From positions 1-11,555 of the forward strand of contig CAADWC010000160.1 in assembly GCA_900752625.1 (NCBI GenBank): a stretch of 11,555 nt of DNA, in the 5' to 3' direction. The notes under the pieces are model-generated. The model did no database searches and was not told the DNA's origin. It saw only the letters and a program-made list of their open reading frames with translations. Shown one piece after another: positions 1-5,459 of this stretch. The translations under genes and the position numbers were made by a program. This stretch comes from Oscillospiraceae bacterium. GTDB taxonomy: Bacteria > Bacillota > Clostridia > Oscillospirales > Ruminococcaceae. The first letter of the stretch is position 1, and each line of letters begins with the position of its first letter.

Positions 1-112
1 ATAATAGCCGAGCATCGCACGGGATTCGCACACTGTCTGCTATCTTATGGCGCATTCTATCACAACACTCATTATATAAAGGTTCAGGGGAAAACCGGGA
101 GCAAAAGCGACC

Positions 113-1300
113 TTGGCGCTTTCACTTATTATTGACCTGGGAGTTCTCGGTGTCTTTAAATACAGCGGATTTTTGGTAGAGAATATCAATGCAATATTCG
201 GAACCGCTCTTAGTATACCGGATATTGCTCTCCCTATCGGAATTTCGTTCTATACGTTTCAGACTATTTCTTATTCCCTGGACTGCTATTGGGGAAAGAT
301 AAGCGCACAGAAAAGCTTTGCTAAGTTTTTGCTTTATGTTTCAATGTTTCCGCAGCTTGTTGCGGGTCCTATAGTAAGGTATTCCACTATCGCCGAGGAG
401 ATTGACTGCAGAAGAACAACGGCGAAGGATTTATCGGACGGCTTTTCGAGGATAATACTGGGTATAGGGAAAAAGGTCATAATAGCCAACAATCTTAACA
501 GCGTTGTAACTGCCTGTTTCGGAACTTCCGATAATGGGTACGAGGCGATAAAGACGCTTTCGGTTCTGGGAACATGGTACGGAACGGTGCTGGTAGCCCT
601 TTGGTATTATTTTGATTTTTCGGGATATTCGGATATTGCAATCGGCCTGGGCAGAATATTCGGCTTTCATTTTGAAGAAAATTTCAGATATCCGTTTGTC
701 TGCAAAAATATCACCGAGTTCTGGCAGAGATGGCATATCTCTTTAGGCTCGTTTTTCAGAGACTATCTTTTATATGTGCCTATTTTCGGGAAGAGAAGAA
801 AGTATGGGGGACTGTTTCTTGTATGGTTCTGTACCGGACTATGGCATGGGGCAAGCTGGAATTTTATTTTCTGGGGATTGTATTACGGACTGTTTATCTG
901 CATTGAAATGTGGATAGGGAAAAAGCGTATGAAAAAGTGGCCGGCGGCGGTCAGTCATATTTACAGTAAAATCATTATTGCGGTGGGCTTCGGAATATTC
1001 TATTTCGAAAATCTCGGTTCTCTCGGCACATTCTTTAAAGCGCTTGTAGGAGCCAACGGAAATAAGCTTACCGACGCTGTAACCAATAATCTGTTTATGA
1101 ATAATATTTTTCTCTTTGCAGCGGCGATTATACTTTGCTGTCCCGTTATACCGAAAATAAAAGAACTTGCAGCAAAAAGGGCAGGAGCGTATTATGCTGT
1201 CAGAACGACCGGAATGGCGTGCAATATCGCCATTCTTGCAGTAAGCAGTTTGCTGCTTCTTAACAATACGAACAATCCGTTTCTGTATTTCAGATTTTAA
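113..1300 (+). CDS. MBOAT family O-acyltransferase (AlgI/DltB-like), N-terminus missing
   Basis: This is a polytopic membrane O-acyltransferase that moves acyl (usually acetyl) groups across the membrane for transfer to a cell-surface polymer. The MBOAT core is clear: FDFSGYSDIAIGLG (about residues 167-180), an FWQRWHISLGSFFRDY block (203-218) and LWHGASWNF (243-251), whose His245 matches the catalytic histidine of the family. The C-terminus NNPFLYFRF is typical of AlgI-like proteins, so the 3' end is intact. The first residues correspond to roughly position 80-90 of a normal AlgI protein, so about 80 residues are missing. The same frame reads family-like sequence back to position 80 (RFRGKPGAKATLALS) but a TAA lies at 77-79. 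The first available start is TTG 113 with a weak GGGAG at 97-101. It may be a truncated gene, a frameshift or a contig-edge artefact. It lies 18 nt before the DHHW gene, so the two are probably co-transcribed. Confidence 0.85.
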   Translation: MALSLIIDLGVLGVFKYSGFLVENINAIFGTALSIPDIALPIGISFYTFQTISYSLDCYWGKISAQKSFAKFLLYVSMFPQLVAGPIVRYSTIAEEIDCRRTTAKDLSDGFSRIILGIGKKVIIANNLNSVVTACFGTSDNGYEAIKTLSVLGTWYGTVLVALWYYFDFSGYSDIAIGLGRIFGFHFEENFRYPFVCKNITEFWQRWHISLGSFFRDYLLYVPIFGKRRKYGGLFLVWFCTGLWHGASWNFIFWGLYYGLFICIEMWIGKKRMKKWPAAVSHIYSKIIIAVGFGIFYFENLGSLGTFFKALVGANGNKLTDAVTNNLFMNNIFLFAAAIILCCPVIPKIKELAAKRAGAYYAVRTTGMACNIAILAVSSLLLLNNTNNPFLYFRF

Positions 1301-1318
1301 TTGGAGATAATATAAAAA

Positions 1319-3364
1319 ATGGAGAATACTAAAGATAAAAGCTCAGGCATGAAAAAAAGAGATTTTGGCGTGCCAGATACGGAAAAGCTGGAACAGGCCT
1401 ATCGTGAAAGTCTGGAACGTCTTGGTCTGATAGAAGAAAATGCCGACAGCATTGCCGAGCCTGCGGATGCCGGTCGGTCTGAGGAGGGATCCGGAGAGGT
1501 TTTTGAAAAAATGCTGGAGGAGATTGCAAAGCGGCGAAAGGTCAGCAAAAGCATCTGGACCGACGAGCCTGTAATACCGGTGAGAAAAAGTATATGGCTT
1601 GACGACGATACTGATCAAGCGCGTCCTCCGGAGGAGAATAATCCGCCGCAGGAGCTGCTTAAGCCGATAACTGCGGAAAAGCCCAAGGGTCAGCCGTCAA
1701 AGAAAAATTTTGTGCTGAAGATCCCGAAAGAATATTATGAGGGGTTCGGAGTTCCAAAGACTCCCGATATTCCGGTTCACAGCCGGGAGGAGGAAAAAAG
1801 GATCCAAAATGCGGGAAGTACAGCTTACGCCGTCGGATCTGAAAATAAAGACACGGGGGAAAACAGCTTTAAGCAGACAGTTGAAATAACGGTGAGTAAA
1901 GCTGATCTTGCCGGAGCGGAAAAGAAAAAGTCTGAGAACTCTGATAATGCCGGAAGCGATGCAGCAGCGGAAAGAGATAAAAAAGAAAATGACCGATATA
2001 AGGATTATGACCTTGAGTTTAATTTTATAAATTCGGTGCTTTGCATACTGCTCATATTCGGGGTGGGCATTGCGCTTGTGGTCATGCACCGCGAAAGCGG
2101 ATTTATACATTCCGAAAACCGCAATCTTGCAGAATTTCCCGACTTCAGCATATCTTCTTATCTCAACGGAGAGTTTACAAGCGGAATAACGGAATATTAT
2201 ACGGATACTATACCCAACCGTGAAAATCTGAAAAAATTCAGCAGCGCTTTTTCGGATATGCTGGGGATACATATAAACGACGTTAAAATAAAAGGTGACG
2301 TTTCGGTTGTGGAGAAAGAAAAGCTTGACGAAAATAAAAAGGCGACCACCACAACGGTGACTGCCTTTACGGGAAGCGTTACTACAAAGGAAACATCAAA
2401 GACTACAACAACGGCTTCCAAAAAGAAAACCACAACGACGGAAAAGAAAGAAGAGCAGAAGCTTGACGACGGTGCATGGGCAGGAAACGTAGTGGTTGCC
2501 GGCTCCGGAGAAAACGTAAGAGCTATGAGCGCTTTTTACGGAACCTTTGAAAACGGCGAAAAATATGCTCAGGCGGTGAACAGCTATAAGGAGGCCCTGG
2601 GCAGCGGAGTAAACGTATATAATATGAGTATACCGCTTTCATCGGCGTTCTATATGCCCGATAATCTGAAGGATTCGTTTTCTGACCAGGAGGACTGCAT
2701 TGAGAATATCGGACTGAATCTGAGCGGAGTAATAGACTGCAATGTTTACAGCGCTCTCGAAAAGCATACGGATGAATATATCTATTCAAGAACCGATCAT
2801 CATTGGCAGCCCAGGGGTGCTTATTATGCGGCTCAGGTTTTTGCCGAAAAGGCGGGGGTGGATTTTCCGGCGCTCAGCACGTATGAAAGGTGCGAGATAG
2901 AAGGATTTGTAGGAACTATGTACGCCTACAGCGACTATGACGAAGAACTTAACGAAAATCCCGATACGTTTATTTATTATAAACCGGATAACGATTATAC
3001 GGTCAGGTATTACGATACTTCTTTTGAAAACGGATATGAAGGTTCGCTGTTCTTTGATTATGCCAGCGGAGTAAACTGCTACTCGGCAATACTTAACAGA
3101 GACGAACAGATAGTCGAAATTACAACCGACTGCGAAAACGGCAGAACGCTGGTGATTATGAAAGACAGCTACGGAAACGCTCTGGTTCCGTTCCTTACCC
3201 ATAGCTTTTCCAGGATCTATGTATGCGATTTCAGATATATGGACATCAACGCCAAAGAGCTTATGGAGAATGTAGGAGCGACAGATGTGTTGTTTTCAGT
3301 GTCTCTGTCCGCCTGCTATACACCTTCGCATATCGAGGCGATCCGTGAAGATTTGAACAAATAA
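1319..3364 (+). CDS. DHHW family (AlgX/AlgJ-like) membrane-anchored acetylation partner protein
   Basis: The family name motif DHHW is present at residues 493-496 (SRTDHHWQPRGAYYA), and KDSYGNALVPFL at 615-626 carries the likely nucleophilic serine (Ser617) of the AlgX-type SGNH-like fold. With the adjacent MBOAT this forms the common pair that O-acetylates exported polysaccharide, the MBOAT supplying acyl groups and the DHHW domain transferring them outside. Order of parts: a long, charged, probably disordered cytoplasmic segment (1-235), one transmembrane helix (about 236-257), an extracytoplasmic stalk with a Thr/Lys-rich low-complexity linker (about 342-380), then the DHHW domain (about 387-681). 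The cytoplasmic segment contains a short repeat, KSIWTDEP (77-84) and KSIWLDDD (90-97). The ATG at 1319 follows a TGGAGA sequence at about 12 nt. The 681-residue length is large for the family because of the extra N-terminus. The exact substrate is unknown. Confidence 0.85.
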   Translation: MENTKDKSSGMKKRDFGVPDTEKLEQAYRESLERLGLIEENADSIAEPADAGRSEEGSGEVFEKMLEEIAKRRKVSKSIWTDEPVIPVRKSIWLDDDTDQARPPEENNPPQELLKPITAEKPKGQPSKKNFVLKIPKEYYEGFGVPKTPDIPVHSREEEKRIQNAGSTAYAVGSENKDTGENSFKQTVEITVSKADLAGAEKKKSENSDNAGSDAAAERDKKENDRYKDYDLEFNFINSVLCILLIFGVGIALVVMHRESGFIHSENRNLAEFPDFSISSYLNGEFTSGITEYYTDTIPNRENLKKFSSAFSDMLGIHINDVKIKGDVSVVEKEKLDENKKATTTTVTAFTGSVTTKETSKTTTTASKKKTTTTEKKEEQKLDDGAWAGNVVVAGSGENVRAMSAFYGTFENGEKYAQAVNSYKEALGSGVNVYNMSIPLSSAFYMPDNLKDSFSDQEDCIENIGLNLSGVIDCNVYSALEKHTDEYIYSRTDHHWQPRGAYYAAQVFAEKAGVDFPALSTYERCEIEGFVGTMYAYSDYDEELNENPDTFIYYKPDNDYTVRYYDTSFENGYEGSLFFDYASGVNCYSAILNRDEQIVEITTDCENGRTLVIMKDSYGNALVPFLTHSFSRIYVCDFRYMDINAKELMENVGATDVLFSVSLSACYTPSHIEAIREDLNK

Positions 3365-3405
3365 CGGGAATTGCTGTAAATCAGCGATTGTGCAGCAATA
3401 ATATA

Positions 3406-3453
3406 AAAGCGACACCGCACAAAGTCATTTGAAACTTTGCGCGGCGTCGCTTT
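3406..3453. terminator. Hairpin terminator after the MBOAT/DHHW genes
   Basis: The arms 3406-3425 and 3434-3453 form a roughly 20-bp stem (AAAGCGAC..CCGC..CAAAGT against its near-complement, with G-U pairs) and an 8-nt loop. The following T-run is poor (TTTGTCGC), so termination may be weak or Rho-independent only in part. A smaller TTGCTG/CAGCAA hairpin lies just upstream at 3371-3398. Confidence 0.6.
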
Positions 3454-3552
3454 GTCGCATTATATATGAACTGCAGCTGCTTTAATAAATATAATTCAGT
3501 CAAACAAATTAATTAATATTTGCAAAATTTATTTCGTTTTTATAAAAACTTA

Positions 3553-3581
3553 TTGACCGTTAACAAATTATCTGGTATACT
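3553..3581 (+). promoter_or_regulatory. Sigma-A type promoter of rubrerythrin
   Basis: TTGACC (3553-3558), a 17-nt spacer and TATACT (3576-3581) match the housekeeping consensus. A second TATAAT at 3585-3590 has no well-placed -35 element. The ribosome binding site AAAGGAG lies at 3602-3608, so the leader would be about 30 nt. Confidence 0.8.
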
Positions 3582-3586
3582 ATGTA

Positions 3587-3603
3587 TAATAAAACTTTTA
3601 TAA
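3587..3603. promoter_or_regulatory. Imperfect palindrome between promoter and start of rubrerythrin
   Basis: TAATAAAA-C-TTTTATAA is a 17-bp palindrome with one mismatched pair. It sits at about +1 to +15 of the predicted transcript and abuts the ribosome binding site, a place where a repressor could act. Rubrerythrin genes in related anaerobes are often peroxide-regulated by PerR, but this is not a good match to the PerR box TTATAATNATTATAA. AT-richness makes chance plausible. Confidence 0.25.
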
Positions 3604-3616
3604 AGGAGTGTTGATT

Positions 3617-4156
3617 ATGGCAGAATTAAAGGGTTCCAGAACGGAGCAGAATCTGATGACTGCATTTGCGGGCGAGTCACAGGCAAGAAACAAATATACA
3701 TATTATGCGAGCAAGGCCAGGAAGGACGGCTATCAGCAGATAGCAGCTCTTTTTGAGGAAACGGCTAACAATGAAAAGGAGCACGCAAAGATATGGTTTA
3801 AGCTGCTTCATGACGGTATGCCTTCGACTCCTGAGAATCTGCTTGACGCGGCCGAGGGTGAGAATTACGAGTGGACCGATATGTATGCCGAATTTGCAAA
3901 AGTAGCTAAGGAAGAAGGTTTCGATCATATAGCTTATCTTTTCGAGAAAGTTGGGGATATCGAAAAGACGCATGAGGAACGCTTCAGAAAGCTGCTTAAA
4001 AATGTTGAGGGGGATCTGGTATTCTCGAAGGACGGAGATCAGATCTGGGAGTGCAGGAACTGCGGACACATTGTTGTAGGAAAAAAGGCTCCGGAGGTTT
4101 GTCCGGTGTGCAGCCATCCTCAGTCGTATTTTCAGGTTAAGGCTGAAAACTATTAA
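3617..4156 (+). CDS. Rubrerythrin
   Basis: Rubrerythrin is a cytoplasmic non-haem iron protein that reduces hydrogen peroxide in anaerobes. The 179-residue protein has a four-helix diiron domain with the expected ligands: Glu20 (AGESQARN), Glu53-x-x-His56 (NEKEHAK), a Glu in NYEWTDMY (about 82-85) and Glu116-x-x-His119 (IEKTHEERF). A C-terminal rubredoxin-like domain follows with Cys146-x-x-Cys149 (WECRNCG) and Cys162-x-x-Cys165 (VCPVCSH). Length and both domains are complete. The ATG at 3617 is chosen over an in-frame GTG at 3608, because AAAGGAG (3602-3608) overlaps the latter and sits 8 nt before the former, and [13 protein letters not shown] is a canonical N-terminus. It is monocistronic, with its own promoter and terminator, and converges on the DtxR-like regulator. 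Confidence 0.97.
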   Translation: MAELKGSRTEQNLMTAFAGESQARNKYTYYASKARKDGYQQIAALFEETANNEKEHAKIWFKLLHDGMPSTPENLLDAAEGENYEWTDMYAEFAKVAKEEGFDHIAYLFEKVGDIEKTHEERFRKLLKNVEGDLVFSKDGDQIWECRNCGHIVVGKKAPEVCPVCSHPQSYFQVKAENY

Positions 4157-4211
4157 GACGATGCCGTGAGGTATCGGCTCGATGTTGTTTTTTCATAAAT
4201 TTTCTCCTCTG

Positions 4212-4250
4212 AGCGGGGCTGACGCATGGTCGGTCCCGCTTTTTATTTTT
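4212..4250 (+). terminator. Rho-independent terminator of rubrerythrin
   Basis: AGCGGGGCTGAC (4212-4223) pairs over 12 positions with GTCGGTCCCGCT (4229-4240), including two G-U pairs, with a 5-nt loop and a T-rich tail TTTTATTTTT. The tail overlaps the last codons and stop of the convergent DtxR-like gene. No equivalent T-run follows the stem on the minus strand, so it should mainly serve rubrerythrin. A weak GCCG/CGGC hairpin followed by GTTGTTTTTT lies upstream at 4163-4193. Confidence 0.85.
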
Positions 4251-4626
4251 TGCGTCTTTTGTCAACGTTTTTTATCGTCAGTCTTACAAGCTTTTCAACC
4301 GTCTTGTCCGAAAGACTGCAAATGCAGGTTACAGCATCGTTTTCGGCGTCAGGTTCAGTAATTTTCATAAAGCGTGAAAGAAATTCATGGATTATTACCT
4401 TGTTGGTATAAAGCGCTCCGGCGCAGGAAATGCCGGCCGGGGTAAGGGTTATTTCGGAATAATACGGCTTTGAAATAAGTCCGTGAAGCTCCAGCTTTGC
4501 CGTCATTTTTGCAGTTGAGGATTTTGTGACGTTGAGTTTTTTGGAAACCTCCGTCGATTTGACCGGCTTTCCTCCGTCGCTTAATTCGTATATTGCCAGA
4601 AGATATCTTTTTAAAGCGTCTGTCAT
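4243..4626 (-). CDS. DtxR/MntR family metal-dependent repressor-like protein with divergent metal site
   Basis: The 127-residue protein has the DtxR/MntR architecture. It begins with ALKRYLLAIYELSDGG, followed by a winged helix-turn-helix (about 20-65, STEVSKKLNVTKSSTAKMTAKLE then ITLTPAG) and a short helical dimerisation region. It has no C-terminal SH3-like domain, so in size it resembles MntR. Family members repress iron or manganese genes when metal-loaded. By hand alignment, the usual ligand positions are substituted: the conserved EH in the final motif reads I102-C103 (DAVTCICSLSD, 97-107), and the position of the upstream His (DtxR His79, MntR His77) is Lys76, with His80 nearby. Metal sensing may therefore be altered or lost. 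The ATG at 4626 is supported by the canonical N-terminus, although AAAGGAG (4649-4655) is 22 nt away across a hairpin. It probably binds the boxes in its own upstream region. Confidence 0.85.
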   Translation of the reverse strand: MTDALKRYLLAIYELSDGGKPVKSTEVSKKLNVTKSSTAKMTAKLELHGLISKPYYSEITLTPAGISCAGALYTNKVIIHEFLSRFMKITEPDAENDAVTCICSLSDKTVEKLVRLTIKNVDKRRKK

Positions 4627-4632
4627 TTTTTC

Positions 4633-4655
4633 GGCTTTGAAAGCCTTACTCCTTT
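4633..4655 (-). promoter_or_regulatory. Ribosome binding site separated from start by a hairpin (DtxR-like gene)
   Basis: On the minus strand AAAGGAG (4655-4649) precedes a perfect small hairpin, GGCTTTCAAAGCC (4645-4633). The start ATG begins at 4626. Linear spacing is 22 nt, but only 9 nt if the hairpin is folded. No in-frame ATG, GTG or TTG lies in between. A competing GAAAG/CTTTC pairing would instead occlude the Shine-Dalgarno sequence. Confidence 0.5.
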
Positions 4656-4671
4656 CAGGTTTATAGTATAG

Positions 4672-4690
4672 TTGCTTAATGCTAACTTAA
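4672..4690 (-). promoter_or_regulatory. DtxR-like operator box 1 (regulator's own promoter)
   Basis: Read on the minus strand this is TTAAGTTAGCATTAAGCAA. It matches box 2 at 16 of 19 positions and the classic DtxR/IdeR consensus TTAGGTTAGSCTAACCTAA at about 13 of 19. It lies just downstream of the -10 element, at the predicted start site, the usual place for repression. Confidence 0.5.
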
Positions 4691-4718
4691 TTATATCCCT
4701 TGAAGCTGCAGTTGTCAA
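4690..4718 (-). promoter_or_regulatory. Consensus sigma-A promoter of the DtxR-like gene
   Basis: On the minus strand TTGACA (4718-4713), a 17-nt spacer and TATAAT (4695-4690) form a perfect housekeeping promoter. Transcription would start near 4683, inside the adjacent 19-bp box, which suggests autoregulation. Confidence 0.85.
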
Positions 4719-4761
4719 TACGATTTTATTAAGTTTTTATATTATGTATGGTGTGCACGAA

Positions 4762-4780
4762 TTTAGTTAGCAATAAGTAA
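4762..4780 (+). promoter_or_regulatory. DtxR-like operator box 2 (mid-intergenic)
   Basis: TTTAGTTAGCAATAAGTAA shares the GTTAGC core with the other two sites and matches box 1 at 16 of 19 positions and box 3 (opposite strand) at about 14 of 19. It lies between the two divergent promoters and does not overlap a recognisable promoter, so it may be an auxiliary site. Confidence 0.4.
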
Positions 4781-4829
4781 TTAAAATATGTGCAAATATA
4801 CAAATCTTTTGATTGAGATAAAAATGCTA

Positions 4830-4857
4830 TTGACTTTTTTGCAGGAATGTGTATAAT
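4830..4857 (+). promoter_or_regulatory. Sigma-A type promoter of the rightward short transcript
   Basis: TTGACT (4830-4835), a 16-nt spacer and TATAAT (4852-4857) are near consensus. The predicted start near 4864 lies immediately before box 3. The region between this promoter and the regulator's promoter holds box 2 and otherwise only AT-rich sequence. Confidence 0.75.
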
Positions 4858-4863
4858 AATACT

Positions 4864-5024
4864 TGTGATTAGCTAAGGCTAACCAAACACAAATTTAACA
4901 GCGTTGCATAATATAAAATATGTTTCAGGCGTGCCGCTGCGTAGATGTCCCTGAAGTTTTTGAAGAGGAGACTGCACATAAAACGCCAAAACATCCCAGG
5001 AGGTACGCTCCTTCAGGGAGCGAA
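4864..5024 (+). promoter_or_regulatory. Structured 5' leader with competing pairings
   Basis: After the operator, this leader contains three mutually exclusive pairings. TTCAGG (4924-4929) can pair with CCTGAA (4950-4955). TCCCTGAAG (4948-4956) is perfectly complementary over 9 nt to CTTCAGGGA (5011-5019). CGCTCC (5006-5011) forms a 6-bp hairpin with GGAGCG (5017-5022) between AGGAGGT (4998-5004) and the start codon. AGGAG (4998-5002) can also pair with CTCCT (5008-5012), hiding the ribosome binding site. I recognise no known riboswitch class. An in-frame ATG at 4920 would extend the downstream gene but has no ribosome binding site. Confidence 0.4.
4869..4887. promoter_or_regulatory. DtxR/IdeR-like operator box 3
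   Basis: TTAGCTAAGGCTAACCAAA matches the classic DtxR/IdeR consensus TTAGGTTAGGCTAACCTAA at 16 of 19 positions and has the inverted repeat TTAGC/GCTAA. It covers about +5 to +23 of the rightward transcript, where a metal-loaded repressor would block initiation or clearance. It is the best of the three boxes. Confidence 0.65.
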
Positions 5025-5174
5025 ATGAAAACTATGATTTTTGTGCTGCTGCTATGCGTTTTTATTATTGCTTCAGTAACGGCTGTAAAGCTTACGGCGC
5101 TGAAAATGTATTATAGGCTTATAGAAAAGGACAGCCGACAGACAGAAGCGGGTAAAAACGACAATACGATTTAA
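5025..5174 (+). CDS. 49-residue hypothetical membrane peptide under DtxR-like box
   Basis: I do not recognise this protein. It is a 49-residue peptide with a hydrophobic helix at about residues 3-21 (IFVLLLCVFIIASVTAV), then a basic/polar tail with two tyrosines and a charged end. It would be a small single-span membrane protein or a short anchored peptide. The start at 5025 is preferred because AGGAGGT lies at 4998-5004. The spacing is 20 nt, or about 4 nt if the intervening 6-bp hairpin folds. The alternative in-frame ATG at 4920 would give 84 residues with a polar N-terminus but lacks any ribosome binding site and spans the structured leader. It is the only plausible gene on a transcript with a near-consensus promoter and DtxR-like operator, so a role in metal homeostasis is possible. 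It is not a recognisable FeoA, FeoB or FeoB-associated Cys-rich protein. Confidence 0.5.
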   Translation: MKTMIFVLLLCVFIIASVTAVKLTALKMYYRLIEKDSRQTEAGKNDNTI

Positions 5175-5294
5175 TATGCTTTAAATTGATTCAGGAAATT
5201 CAGAGGGAGGGCAGTTTTTATAAAATATTGTGTTTCAGGCACGAGCCTTGCCTCTGAATTTCTTGCATCTAAAGAACATATCCTTCTCAATACG
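5175..5294 (+). other. Structured 3' region of the short transcript, possible small RNA
   Basis: No gene is supported here. GAAATTCAGAGG (5193-5204) is perfectly complementary over 12 nt to CCTCTGAATTTC (about 5250-5261). The right arm can alternatively form a local hairpin with TTCAGGCA (about 5233-5240). The sequence TATAAAATAT(TG)TGTTTCAGGC here resembles the leader sequence at 4914-4930. Together with the strong terminator directly downstream, this could be a 3'-UTR-derived small RNA. Confidence 0.3.
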
Positions 5295-5330
5295 AAAAAC
5301 CCTTCGGTCCGACTAGCCGAAGGGTTTTTT
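5295..5330 (+). terminator. Strong Rho-independent terminator
   Basis: AAAAACCCTTCGG (5295-5307) pairs perfectly over 13 positions with CCGAAGGGTTTTT (5317-5329) around a 9-nt loop, with a run of six T (5325-5330). It ends the short box-controlled transcript and isolates it from recG. The A-run on the left arm could let it work in both directions. Confidence 0.9.
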
Positions 5331-5360
5331 GTTGGTTTTGGAATTACTTTGGCATATCGC

Positions 5361-5389
5361 TTGAAGTTTTTATAAAAATATGCTATTAT
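5361..5389 (+). promoter_or_regulatory. Probable recG promoter
   Basis: TTGAAG (5361-5366), a 17-nt spacer and TATTAT (5384-5389) lie after the terminator and about 70 nt before the recG start. Confidence 0.6.
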
Positions 5390-5459
5390 CTATTTAAAGC
5401 GTTGCGGAGCAATTACTGTGCGCCGTATCGCCTAAGGAGTAATGCAGGGAGGGATCGTG

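Noticed and set aside
431..736. Minus-strand frames inside the MBOAT, DHHW, rubrerythrin and recG genes (this is one example)
   Set aside because: They are antisense to well-supported genes, lack ribosome binding sites and show no recognisable domains.
2341..2460. Thr/Lys-rich stretch as a DNA-level tandem repeat
   Set aside because: The ACA/ACC/ACG codons vary and there is no fixed repeat unit, so it is low-complexity protein linker rather than a DNA repeat element.
3553..3603. DtxR-like box in the rubrerythrin promoter
   Set aside because: No GTTAGC/GCTAAC core is present; the AT palindrome there is a different sequence.
4920..5024. N-terminal extension making an 84-residue protein from ATG 4920
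   Set aside because: There is no ribosome binding site before 4920, the segment overlaps a leader with strong complementarities, and AGGAGGT before the ATG at 5025 gives a better start. It cannot be fully excluded.
5230..5316. Short frame from GTG 5230 (28 codons, beginning FQARALP)
   Set aside because: It runs into the terminator hairpin and shows no protein-like features. GAGGGAGGG upstream (5200-5210) is too far (about 20 nt) to be convincing.
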